Positions 11,908 to 23,174 of a stretch of DNA of 64,000 nt are shown piece after piece. The notes beneath the pieces are model-generated. The model was not told the origin of the DNA, ran no database searches, and saw nothing but the letters and a program-made list of their open reading frames with translations. The stretch comes from Cololabis saira (Eukaryota > Chordata > Actinopteri > Beloniformes > Belonidae). A program made the translations under genes and the position numbers. Each line of letters begins with the position of its first letter. Positions within the stretch are counted from its first letter, which is position 1. The DNA lies in the NCBI RefSeq assembly GCF_033807715.1, contig NC_084610.1, positions 2,606,501-2,670,500 of the forward strand, in the 5' to 3' direction.

Positions 11908-12107
11908 GATAGCACACCAAGTTACACGAGGAAAGACAAACCTCCGGATCAGCGCGACGAATAATATACACGTAGAAGACCAACTTAAGGTCTGGTTCAG
12001 CGCGACGAATAATAATATACACGAAGAAGACCAACTTCCGGTCTGGAATTCCGGTATGGCTGGAAAAAATGGCCGCGCCCTTGTCGGCCATCTTGCCTGC
12101 AGCCAGG

Positions 12108-12962
12108 TCCCTCTCTCCCAAAGTGGCCCGAGATAAAGGCGTCCAGGATCTCCCATCCAACCTCAAGAAACACCTTCAAGGAAGTGAATTCATGTTAATA
12201 TCTGCCAACGTGCTTTCATGTGGCAGGAGGAGAATAATAAAGGATGATAATCCCAACAAAGTCCGTTATCAGGAATGAATGGACGACGTCCGACGGGAAG
12301 GACGGCTCACACCTCCGCATGTTTGGCTGTAGGTCTGTTATTTTCATTATTGTTTAAACTTTGTTTCTATTTTACTTCTCTTTTTTGTGCTAATTTTGGC
12401 CTTTTGTTTCTGATAGTGTTTGTCAATGCAATATTATTTATTCCTTTAGAATTATGTAAAATGTCATAAATGTAATTAAATGTGTCCAATAAAAATGTGA
12501 CTATAGTGTTTTCCTCCCTGAGTTTCAGGGTTGGACTACATCAGGTGGAAAAGTGGTCATGTTAGATTTTGTAAGTCTTTGTTTATTTTTTGAGTTGTAT
12601 TCTATCACGTTTCATTCTCCTGAGTAAATTGAAATAAAAAACGAGGAGATAATAATTTTGTTATTTGGCTTCTTTTCCATAAAATACTTGTACTTCAACT
12701 TTTGATATTTACAAGATACTTTTGACACTGAAGTACATTTAATATGAGCTATTTTAATACTCGAGTTATTTTCTTAGGTGACTTTAACTTTTACCAAAGT
12801 CATTTCCAGTTATGGTACTTGTACTTTTACTTATTTTTCAAGTACTTTATACACTTCTGTTTATTTCACACCACAGGTGTTAAATAACAAACTGTACGAA
12901 ACAACGGATTGGCCGATCGTCAAACGTCATTTTCTGCGTAAGTGTCACGTGATAACACAGGT
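12108..12962. other. No gene recognised; upstream region of the Ig receptor gene
   Basis: AT-rich DNA with no credible coding frame. Confidence 0.5.
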
Positions 12963-12971
12963 GTATAAATA
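12963..12971 (+). promoter_or_regulatory. Candidate TATA box of the SLAM-like gene
   Basis: tataaata lies about 165 bp upstream of the presumed start codon at 13128, within a small palindrome (aggtgtataaatacct). Position and sequence fit a core promoter, with transcription starting near 12995. This rests on position alone. Confidence 0.35.
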
Positions 12972-13387
12972 CCTGTTCTACCTGTTCGCTCTGTCTTGAC
13001 TACAAGTCAACGAAGAGCAGAACACGGAAGAATAGCCAAAAACATTTTCTCAATCTTTGATTTATCCACTTATGTAGGACAAGTGTAACTTCTATTAAAA
13101 TATGTTTTTTTTTACTTAAAGAACAATATGAAGTTCTGGATTTGTCTACTTTTTATTCTATTGAAGCCAGCATTCATCTTTTCTGGTAAGTAGACCTACA
13201 GACTTTACTTTGTTGAAAAATGCAAGATAAAAACCTTTATAAAGGCGTATAGTGCTGGGCGTCATGTTTAGTTTTTTTTCGTTTATTATTCTTATTATTA
13301 TTATTAGTAGTAGTAGTATTATTATCGGATGTCAGAAGTAAATGCCGTCCACATGACTCAGCGCGGCGACCATGGGCCGGGGAGCCG

Positions 13388-13640
13388 TGATTGCCTGCCA
13401 GAATCTGATTTCTTTCCTGAAAATTGGTCTTTTTACTTGCCAAAAATCGATTGAAGGCCAAATACAGTTAATGAAAAGTTGTTTCTGCCTAAATATGACT
13501 TGATCTCATTCTTGAGCTTCATAATCTGAAAATCTGACGTTTTAGCGCTGTCGTTCAACGGGCTGCTGTGCGCGCTCCCGCGGCCACAAATCAGAAGAAA
13601 TAAGATTCTGCAGGCAATCACTTTTTGGCACAACGCCGGT
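13388..13640. mobile_element. MITE in intron 1, GTGATTGCCTGCC family
   Basis: gtgattgcctgccagaatct at 13388 is mirrored by agattctgcaggcaatcact ending about 13627, followed by ttttggcacaacgccgg. A second copy of one arm lies at 5626-5800. The left end appears shortened. It is non-coding. Confidence 0.55.
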
Positions 13641-13917
13641 ATTACAGCCTGTCCTACACTGGAAAAAAATAAATCTAAGCGCATGTAAATATAACATATT
13701 TAAATCTGTGATATTAACAATTAAAAATGAAGTTTGTTGCTTTACATGAATGCATAGTTTTGAACTTATCCGCATTTGTTCAAAAAACAAGACATTGTGC
13801 ATTTTTTCCTTAACAAGCAGTGTTTATGTAAAATGTACTTTTCCTTTAACAATTGTAATCTATTGGGCAGATTGACCAACATTTAGATGAAATATGCTTT
13901 ATTTGTTTAGAACACCA

Positions 13918-14276
13918 CAAATTAAGGCAACTTTTTCGCATGAGATTTTTATGTGGATCAAGAAAGACTAGCCTTTGTATAAACTACTTCATTTTTAGTA
14001 TGTAAACTAAATTAATTTGCAAGTAAAGTCAACTTAATTTTTTTTTCTTTTTTTCTTTTTTCTCTTTTTTCTTTTCTTTTTTTCTCTTTTTCCCTTTTTT
14101 CCTCTTTTCTTTTTTTTCTTTTTAAAGTGAACTTCATTTTGATAAATAAACTTAACACAATTAAGTTGACTGTACTTGCAAAATGTATTATTTACATACA
14201 AAAAATTAAGTAGTTAATACAAAGACTAGTCTTTCTTGATCTACATAATAATCTCATGCAAAAAGTTGCCTTAATT
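13918..14276. repeat. Foldback element with pyrimidine loop
   Basis: The arms at 13918-14040 and 14158-14276 are inverted copies (aattaaggcaactttttcgc against aattaaggcaactttttgca on the other strand), about 90% alike by eye. The loop contains an almost pure T/C tract at 14038-14125. It lies in intron 1 of the Ig gene. Confidence 0.75.
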
Positions 14277-14423
14277 TTTTAAAGTAGATCAAGCACAATA
14301 TTTGTATCTGTGTAACTGCACGAGAGCGTCCGACTATCGCGTAGCACTTGCGTGGCATCGGACGCTCTCTGTCCACACTGAAACCGTTATGGGTTATGAT
14401 TGACAGTTGAAACTCGCTTTTTA

Positions 14424-14534
14424 AAAGGCTGATTTATGGTTCCGCGTTACACCAACGCAGACCCTACGGCGTAGGCTACGCGGCACACCGTAAGCTACGC
14501 CGTCGATTTTACGCGGAACCATAAATCAGCCTTT
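14424..14534. mobile_element. Palindromic MITE (AAAGGCTGATTTATGG ends)
   Basis: The left 24 bp, beginning AAAGGCTGATTTATGG, are the exact reverse complement of the right end; the interior is also largely self-complementary (ctacggcgtagg, cctacgccg types). Related copies lie at 49848-49932 and, degraded, at 2956-3070. Confidence 0.8.
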
Positions 14535-14839
14535 ACCCGCCCGTGCGCTCCTGAAAGAAACTCCTAAAATAACTCCTAAAAAAGTAAAGAGACAAGTAAA
14601 AGATGGGTGAGTACTTGTAATCTTCCTAAGTTTGTATTTTCTAAACAGAAAACAAGCTTGATATTGTGATATTTAAATGTTCTATTTTCTTCCTGCTACT
14701 CGTGTTGAAAGCCGGTTGAAAACACTGTAGGAAACAGTCATGATGAGGAACGGCTGAACCAGTTAGTTGAAATGAGAAGTTATCTCTATGATTCATCCTC
14801 ATTTCACTACAAAAACCTCAATAAAGTGGTAGAAAGAAA

Positions 14840-14892
<53 letters not shown>
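14840..14892. repeat. (ATT)n microsatellite
   Basis: About 17 ATT units in intron 1. Close by, ccacttta/tgaggtt motifs occur in inverted orientation on its two sides. Confidence 0.95.
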
Positions 14893-15744
14893 GCTCCCTG
14901 GCGATCTCCCTCCAGCAGCTGCCACTTTATTGAGGTTCTTGTATTGAAATGACTGTTTCCTACAGCGCTTTCAACGCGAGCGACAGGAAGAAAATAGAAG
15001 CAGGTTGTCCGACAAATGTTCAAAACGCTCAAAACGGCGCGGAGTTGGAGCATTAAGTCCAGTGTTTCCTCCTTGCTTCATTAGATCCTCATGACCTGCT
15101 GTTTTCCTGCTAAAGTCCAATCCAGTCCAAAATAGAAACCAACAGCAGGTTTATTTTTATGAAAAAGATGGAAGTCTAAACAAGATCAGAGCAGAAAATA
15201 ATTAAAAACAGATAACAGAGAAGAAGCTGCTTACTCCTGTCATTTAAACACATGTGTATCATGAAATTATTATTTTCATTTTACAGGTAAAGCAGACCCC
15301 TACAGGGAACTGGGCTCTTCAGTTGTCCTTTGTCCACACTACGTGACTGGTCCACTCAAAAACATAACTTATTATCATGGAGATAACCTGGCTATGGACT
15401 GGTCTGGAGGCGATGTCAAATGCTATCCTATTTTTAAAGGTATATTCACACGTTATTTAACTTGAAAGTAAAGTTGAATAAGCAAGAAAAGGAAGTCTGG
15501 GTGTCTTTTATTGAAATGTGTAAGAAGTAATTCTTTTAAATGTATGTATTCATCTAAGTGAAGGCCACCAATAATCATTATTTCTGTTTTGATTGATCTA
15601 CAAATATTTTTTTATTAATCTGAATCTTAATCTTAATTTTTTCCAAATGTGTTGGCATCTTTTTTAATGTGGTTAGAAGGAGTCATTATTTTAAGTATGT
15701 TTGCTTCTGAATCCAGTCCAACCTAAAACATGCAAACATGTTTA

Positions 15745-15850
15745 GGTTCAGGTTTAGCTCAGTGGGCTGAGCTGCAACATTTGGAGGCCACGGCCTCATG
15801 CAGCAGCGCAGGTTTGAGTCCAGGCCGTCATTCTTTGCTGCGTATGTTTA
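15745..15850 (+). repeat. tRNA-derived SINE fragment
   Basis: tagctcagtggg (A-box-like) and ggtttgagtcc (B-box-like) are spaced as in a tRNA gene, followed by ctttgctgcgtatg, a familiar fish SINE tail. It lies in the intron that divides the V domain. It is not a functional tRNA, since the stems do not pair well. Confidence 0.5.
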
Positions 15851-17866
15851 GACGTTCAGCTCTGCCTTTTTGGCTGGTCCAACATTATTCACAGCAAACA
15901 GGGGATGGGGTTTTAACCAGTTTTTGGTCATAGTTGTATGCAGAAACAAAGAGATGTAATTCTTACAATAAAGGTAATAAATTCCATCTGAGTTTAATGT
16001 TATCTAGTTAACAGAAATCCCTGCCGTAGTGAAATTGGTTTGGATACCAGTTTAGATAGTTTAGATGGTAACATTTACAAAGTAATAAACACAACTTCTA
16101 GTTCCCTGCTGTTTTTGTCGGTGCAGTTTCATACACATCTAGTTTGACATTTTAAACCTGAGATCAGTGCAGATCAACTCTCTTTTGGAGGCAGCCCCTA
16201 GTGGTCATTCAAGGACCTGCACGTCTCCTCATAAACAAGATCTTTTAGTGGCTACATGATCTCAGTCCACTTGATACTTTCTATCCCACTTAAATGCGTG
16301 TCAACTTAAAGTAACTTTCATATCTTAAAAACACGTTCAATGAAGACAAATTACACTAAAACACTTAAATGATGGAATATCTTTCATATGTTCAGGCCAC
16401 TGTTCCTTAAATACAACATCTGGATGTCTGACGCTCTACAACGTGACTCATGAACACAGCGGCAACTACACGCCAATAGTCAACTACGAATATGAAAACC
16501 CCATTGAAATCAAGGTCATCTGTAAGTGGAGGAATTCTGACTCTAGTTTGGTGTTTTTGTTTGCTTTTCATCTGATTTCAAGAACATTTTCATTTGCTCT
16601 CTTCCTGTCAGCTCCAGTCCCCAAACCCACTGTTTCCTCAGACTGCAACGTTGAAAATACCCACTGTGTTCTGACCTGTGAAGGCATCATCACTGATGAC
16701 CATGGACTACGGTAGTCAAGTTTTTGTGGAGAGATGGTGTCAGGTATCGTCCTGGAAACAAGACTTTAAACATAACACAGGTACAGTCAGAATGATGTTT
16801 GTGGATGAAAAGGATCATTGATGAACAAAATGTTGATAAATAATCATCTGCATCAATGTGCAGACTTCTTTTATTTATCCAAATATTCCAACAACAGCTG
16901 ATGGAAACTCAGAATACTTTGCGTCTGTTTTTGTCACAATGTGAATAAAGTTTAGAGGGAAACTTTTGAGTCCTTTGCAAGGACAAACCCTCCGTGACGT
17001 CACTCTCTGGTTTTGTAATTATTGGTGTTTGAGTCCAGTATCTGGGGTGCAGGAACTGACTCCACCCAACAGAAATGAATCCTAAAGTCAGCAGAACAGA
17101 GCTGTTTTAGTTGAATGTTTTAAACTGTGATGCTGACTAACGTTACATCACATGATGTTACTGAAGCCTCTGAAATGTGAACCTCCGCTGCTCCCCGGGG
17201 GTCCTGCTGGTAGCTCCTCCTGGTCGGATCTAGTCAGCAACAATACATGTTTTTCTCTCTGTAACTTCACATTTGAAGGTTTCTGTGTTTGATTCAGTTT
17301 CACAAGTCTGATGGTTCCTCTTAGTCCATCATGTTGTTGCTCGTTGGCACAATCTGTTTGTAATCATTTTAAAATTAAATGTATGTTTGTATTATGAGTT
17401 AAAAGTTGTTTCTTATATTTTATAGGAGAACCAGGAACGTTTCGTCAGCTGTGTGTTGGAAAACCCTGTCAGCTTTAATCAGAGTGAAAACCTGCCCAAC
17501 CCTCTAATCAGTAGTGAGTTTTTACACATCAGTGTTTGTTCATGTCATCAATTCTCTCAGAGGAGTCGAGATGTGATTAAACATTGAAATACACTGTAAT
17601 CAAATTTAAATGTTTATTTTTTTGTAGGAGATGGAGTTGATTCAACCCCTGTTATACTGGGAGTTGTTGTGGCTTTCCTGATTATCCTGATTATCCTGAT
17701 TATCCTGGTTCTCCTGTGGTTTCTGAAAAGAAGTAAGTTCTCACTTAACATGACATTTATAAAATATGCTTTAGTCTGTCATCATTATAAACACATACAT
17801 CTTTTATAAATATATATATATTTAAACTTGACTATAAACTAAAGTGAAGATGAGGATGCCAGAGAG

Positions 17867-18552
17867 TGTCAGGATGTGGTTGGCGTAGGACCCAGATGCA
17901 GGAGACCAGAAGGCAGGAGTTCCAAAAAGTAGGGAATTATTCGTCCAAAACCAAAACGCCTCCCATGATGCTCTGGGGCCTCCCATCATGCCCCGGGGCA
18001 ATTACGCGAATATTAATATAATATGTATTAATATAATATATAAATTAATGTATATTATTACATGTATAGTATTACATATATTATTAATGTATTAATATAA
18101 TATAATTACATAATATATATTAATATAATACATCCGTGGAATACACGGACACGGCTGTGACGTCAGCCGTGACGTCACGCCCAGAAAGAGACTTTTCTTT
18201 GACTTTTCTGGCCGTTATAAAACATTTTTGACGGATATAAAGTCCATGACTTAAAAATATAGAATACAAAGATTAGTAATTGCCGGTGATTACAGCTGGA
18301 GGTTCCTGTGAACAGTTTTAGAGGCTTCTCTTTTACTATTGCGGTCTATGGGAAAAAAGCTTTCTGGGCCGCATGGGATTTTTGGTTGCAGTACCGCGGC
18401 TGGCCACTGGAAAAAAACGGCGCGCCTTCTGACTGCCAGACCCGGGGGCTGGTGCAGACGATCAGGGCAGATGGGAAACAGGAAAGTCAAACCAGAACAG
18501 AAACACAAAGACACGGGTTTCAAAATAAAACAGGAAGTATCAAACCATGACA
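17867..18552 (-). mobile_element. Solo LTR in intron 6 of the Ig gene
   Basis: The element begins TGTCAGG and ends CCATGACA. It is flanked by a 5-bp duplication, gagag, at 17862-17866 and 18553-18557. TG...CA ends and a 5-bp duplication are diagnostic of an LTR retrotransposon. No internal region remains. Similarity to the motif order at 1444-1885 suggests that transcription sense is on the minus strand. An AT-rich block (about 18004-18130) and a gtgacgtca-rich block sit inside it and may be later additions. Confidence 0.75.
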
Positions 18553-18652
18553 GAGAGATGAAGTTTAAACCACCTACATGCCTGGCCAGACTTTCTTTCT
18601 TTCTTTTGTCAGCAACATTGATACTCAGCTAATAATGTGATCATTTATAACA

Positions 18653-18742
18653 TATATAGCCCCAATGAGTCCACATGTTATCATTTAATTACATTATAAT
18701 GTAATTAAATGATAACATTTATAGCCCCAATGAGTCCACATT
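18653..18742. repeat. Perfect 42-bp palindrome between direct repeats
   Basis: Positions 18676-18717 are a perfect 42-base palindrome (arm tgttatcatttaattacatt). It is flanked by two direct copies of tatagccccaatgagtccac, at about 18655 and 18721. No known element boundary is visible. Confidence 0.85.
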
Positions 18743-20469
18743 TTAGAAGCTGATTCAAGTCTCTCATGACGGTTCTTTAAATGCTTGACATAAATGTGTC
18801 GCATCAACAGTAGCTGCTGAATTCAATGTTATTGACAGAAACCAGTGTGACGTTGTGGTTTTAAATCTTTGACAGAGGAGAAGCTGAAAGCTGATGAACA
18901 GAACAAGACGGGAAGGAAAGAACCTGGTGAGTAAAATGTTTCCTTATCCAACAGAAAAAACCTCAGCACCAAATATACACATTAGCTGTAGTTTTAGTTT
19001 GTAAATCATGACTCTTGAGTAATTTGGGTAATTTCTGCTTAAAAACACTACAGACTTCCTTTTATGCAACAATCAGTAACCAACGGGAAGTGTTTCAGAT
19101 ATTTGATGCTTGTTTTTATTGTTTCAAAGGGCGGATATCATTAATACTAGCAGACAAACAAACACACTACCCAGGGATGAACAACAGATCTGGTGACAAA
19201 AGCTTTGTCAAAGAGAGTTGATGATCAGATCCATGACTGGAAGGGTTAATTAATGATTGACCATCATTAATTAATTTCCTTTCTCAGATTTATAAAGTAT
19301 TTTTGAATTTGAATTGAATTAACAGAGTTGTTTGCTTTGAAGCCTCCGATCAGCACTCTACAAGCTTATCTGCCACGTAGCCATATATTTGCTTGGTCTC
19401 CAGTGCCTGCTGTCAGGAAAATACCCAGTTACTCGCACTCTACAATAAAACAGGAGATGTAGAGACAAACTGCCTTTGTTGTCATTGTTGTTAACTATAT
19501 ACAACAAAATTGTAGGTACCATTCTAAAGATGCATTAAAAAAAACTAATATTGATGTAGAAAACATAAAACTGGAAAACCAGGAATGTCCCAGTGTGACG
19601 TTTTGTTGAATCTTTGACAGACGAACCAACAGTTGATCTGGAGCTGATGCAGGTCACTGTGGATGATGATGACGACGACAACAGTGGATCTGGTGAGTAA
19701 ATGTTTTCTCATCCAACAGGACATTAAATCTCAGCACCACATTTACTACACGCTGACTTTGACATTTAGACCCCAAATTACGACAAAGTGAGACAAAAGT
19801 GCATATTCTTTTGTTTAAGCCTTTTTACCAAATACAACCCCAACTACAAATAAGTTGGAATGCCGTGTAAAATTTAATAAAACAAAATGTAATGATTTGC
19901 AAATCTCATCAACTGGGATTTTATTCCCAGTAGAACATAAACAACATATCAGATGCTGAAACTGAGACGTTTTTCTCATTATTTGTTTTACTTCAGAATC
20001 AGATCACTAGAAGGAGAAGCAGCTGCTGAGGACCAGAGGATAAACCTCCACCTGCTGAACCTCATCATCTTCAGGACTTCACTGCTGAGAGCTGACCTGG
20101 TTCAAGAAGATGTTGCAACAGCTGTTGAACAGAAACGGCAGCAAAGACTGTACATTCATGTGCGAATACTTTATCTCAAGTTATGAAGGATTTTATCTGC
20201 AGTGCAAACTTTACTCACATTTTCTTGCTGCTTAAGAGCTGTTTGATTTCATGGCTCTTCTATTTATTGGAGATGTTACATTTGGGGTTCAGCCAAGATT
20301 TGTATTGTAAACTTTTCAAACGTGTTATTACTCGGCTACTCCTTTCATTTCTGTCTGAGTTCAGTGCTCTTACTTTAGAAAATAGAAAATCATTTAAAAC
20401 AAATCATTTCATTTTTTTTTAGAAAACATAATTTCATTCCTTTTCAGAGTATCATAAAATATAATATGG

Positions 20470-20605
20470 CAAAATACAATATGGCAGCTGCGGCTACAAA
20501 CGTAGCTACCACCACCAGTGAAGATGTGAATGAATGAATAATGATCTCTGTAAAGCGCTCTGGGTGCCTTGAAGGGCGCTATGTAAAAAAAACAATTAAT
20601 CAAAA
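20470..20605 (+). repeat. L2/SINE-type 3' tail
   Basis: ctctgtaaagcgctctgggt ... gggcgctatgtaaa is the 3' end shared by fish L2 LINEs and the SINEs that parasitise them. Assigned by recalled motif. Confidence 0.45.
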
Positions 20606-20828
20606 AATCTGCTAAAAAAAAATCCAGTGGTAATACCTCAGTAGGGGGAGTCGCGCTCCTCTGCTCTACGCTGTGTTAGTCTTTTATACCTCTTCCCTCA
20701 CTATTTTTCCCTGTTTAAGGTAATTACCGTACACAAAGCACTATAAACTTAGCGTTGTTGATGATTGTTATTCTGTCATTGTTGTTTATTTTAAGTGAAT
20801 CAATGTGAATTGAGTTATTTTATATTGT

Positions 20829-21043
20829 TTAAAGGAGCTTGAGGCTGTTTTTTTTATTTGCAAAATGTAATGCAAGTCGGTCCCGATTTTCCCGCGCTGG
20901 GCTGCGGATGTGACGTCACATGACGCTGCATGCACGTTCTCCCCGTTCTCCCGTGCCGGCTTCACTGTTGGCTGCAGTACCCCCAACGGCCGTCGTGGCG
21001 ATAGAGAGTCTCATTTCTTAAAAGCAGCCACAAGCTCCTTTAA
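20829..21043. mobile_element. TTAA-flanked MITE (AGGAGCTTG ends)
   Basis: TTAA at 20829-20832 and 21040-21043 frames inverted ends AGGAGCTTGAGGCTG and (reverse complement) AGGAGCTTGTGGCTG. The TTAA duplication suggests mobilisation by a piggyBac-like transposase. It is non-coding. Confidence 0.75.
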
Positions 21044-22382
21044 GTTACTGGCTAACTCTGTCATCGTGGGAGGCTAAGCTAAATGCTACTATTGTCTCAC
21101 CACTTGGCGTATGACTGTTGCACCATTTTCATGTCTGTAAAGTGCATAGAAATAGTATTTCATCTGAGAGATTGTCTGTATGGTGCTTAAAAACGTGATT
21201 TCATTACTTTAATAAGTTAGTTAATGTGATAATTAAAACATGAGTTAAAAAAAGATAAATGTATTTCATTTAAGTTACAATCCATGTGTTACATTGGTTA
21301 AAAATATAATTTACATCATTAAGAAATGGATAAAGATTAATTTAGTTGTTGAAACTAGTCCTGAGACTGAGTGTGTTCTTACCAGAGAATAGCTGTGATT
21401 TTTTGTTGTACTTTGTATAATTACTCTTAATACAAACGAGTGAAGGCGAGAGCTGTGTTTGTCTTTTATACCTCTTCCCTCACTATTTCTCCCTGTTTAA
21501 GGGCACAACACACACCGGCCAGGACTAGAACCTGGACGAGCTGCCAGAGACCATAAGCCAGATCATCACAGAGAGCAGCTATCCACCTGTACGCCAAGAG
21601 TGAGCGAGACATCAGGGGGTATTCCAAGAAGGAGGTTTACTGGCTAAATTGGGTATGTTAACCCAGGGTAAATGGTAAACCTGGGATTTCCGTTCCAAAA
21701 TGGTCAGGTTAAGTAAGTCACCATGGTAACATAAGCTCTGAACATAACCTGGTAGGGGGGTAGGTTTTATGCCGGTTTTGTTCAGATAACCCAGAATGTT
21801 CGGGTATTTAAGCGCAAATTCAGGAGGGCTGCTGCAACTTGTTACACATAGAAGCCCAAATTGTCCGTGCAATTCACTGTGAGAGGGTGATAAGGTATGA
21901 CATTTTATCTTTCCTCGATGCGTATTTGTGAGAGTGCTACTGTTTTTCAGCAGAATCCCTGATTTATTTGAGTAACCTTCTCCATCCATACACTGTAAAC
22001 CCAAAAATATTTTAGTGATATTTTTAAATGTTTTAAGTTTATATAAAATAAAAATTAAACTTACAGTTGCCTTAAATTATCTTAATATTATCTTAAAAAA
22101 ATTAATATTCCACAACTTATAGTTTGGGAGAAATACACAATTTTCACAGTCTTCACAATTTGCCACATTGCGCAATGAATTAACTCTTGAGGACATTGCT
22201 CCTCCCTTTCAGCAGCAGGTTGACATGGCAGATGGTCACAGAGTGCGTGATCAAATCTGTCTCAATCATTTCAATTAAAAAAATACAGTTGACAGAGTTT
22301 TCACTTTTTTTAATTTTATTTGTTATTTTTTCAATTCATTTGCCCACTGTTTGCGTCATTGCCTGAAAAGAGACACGTTGTA
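21044..22382. other. No gene; possible single end of a DNA transposon
   Basis: No coding region was recognised. The block from about 21617 (ggtattccaagaaggaggtt) looks like one end of a fish DNA transposon, but no partner end was found. Confidence 0.4.
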
Positions 22383-22763
22383 TTAAAGGGGACATATTAT
22401 GGCATTTAATGTATATTTTAAACAGGCCTTGAATGTCTTAAAAACAATCTAAAGCTTGTTTTTTGTACATAAATCAGAAATTCAGCCTGTGGGCCATGTC
22501 TCTAGTTTTACCGCTTCTCACCTCATTTTCTGTGCTTCATTTTAGGGGAGGGGAGGCTATGATAATGAGGCTCTACGCTGATTGGCTCCCTTAATGACGT
22601 ATAGCTGGGGAGGAGAATAAGCCTCGCTCCGGCCAGAGCAGCCGGCTGCGTCATACACAAACTGTGTCCCATGCGAGAAGCTTCTGCGACAAAATAAATT
22701 CCATTCCATAAATTCTTTAAATTCCAATAAATTCCACAAAATAAATTCCATTCCATTCCATTG

Positions 22764-23174
22764 TTTAACAGTTTCAGTGTGGTCAGAGAGAGTTTAACGG
22801 TTTCAGTGTGGACAGAGAGAGTTTAATGGTTTCAGTGTAGACAGAGAGAGTTTAACGGTTTCAGTGTAGACAGAGAGAGTTTAACGGTTTCAGTGTAGAC
22901 AGAGAGAGTTTAACAGTTTCAGTGTGGACAGAGAGAGTTTAACGGTTTCAGTGTGGACAGAGAGAGTTTAACAGTTTCAGTGTGGACAGAGAGAGTTTAA
23001 AAGTTTCAGTGTGGACAGAGAGAGTTTAACAGTTTCAGTGTGGACAGAGAGAGTTTAACAGTTTCAGTGTGGACAGAAAGAGTTTAACAGTTTCAGTGTG
23101 GACAGAAAGAGTTTAACAGTTTCAGTGTGGACAGAGAGAGTTTAACAGTTTCAGTGTGGACAGAGAGAGTTTAA
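22764..23174. repeat. 29-bp minisatellite, about 14 copies
   Basis: The unit starts tttaacrgtttcagtgtgg and ends acagagagag. Units differ at one or two positions, for example c/t and g/a variants. The array abuts the 3' end of the inverted L2 copy. Confidence 0.95.

Larger units (their letters stand above)
9948..12107. repeat. Long inverted repeat (foldback) structure
   Basis: The arm at 9948-10067 (starting cctggctgcaggcaagatgg) is repeated in inverted orientation at about 11940-12107 with only scattered differences. Both arms contain a roughly 48-bp motif (ggaagttggtcttcttcgtg and following). A further direct copy stands at 10278-10330, and the right arm has two copies. The 1.9-kb loop holds two poly(T)/poly(A)-flanked retro-insertions and an L1 3' end. 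It looks like a foldback-type element, or one that collected insertions. Confidence 0.65.
13128..20010 (+). pseudogene. CD2/SLAM-family-like Ig receptor gene with frameshift
   Basis: Nine exons with GT-AG borders and matching phases: 13128-13185 (signal peptide MKFWICLLFILLKPAFIFS), 15287-15439 and 16396-16521 (V-like domain), 16612-16780 and 17426-17513 (C2-like domain), 17628-17732 (transmembrane helix), 18876-18926, 19621-19692 and 19997-20010 (tail, stop TAG at 20008). The V domain has VVLCP and GCLTLYNVTHEHSGNYT; no cysteine follows that tyrosine, as in CD2/SLAM V domains. The C2 part (SPVPKPTVSSDC, CVLTCEG, FVSCVLENP) carries extra cysteines as in that family. Exon 4 is out of frame: the native frame hits TAG at 16713, and frame +1 from 16709 resumes TVVKFLWRDG and joins exon 5 in phase, so one base is missing near 16708. 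The tail is acidic (DDDDDDNSGSESDH) and has no tyrosine, hence no ITSM or ITAM. Its role would be lymphocyte cell-surface adhesion or signalling. It could be an allelic or assembly error instead of a fixed pseudogene. Confidence 0.8.
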
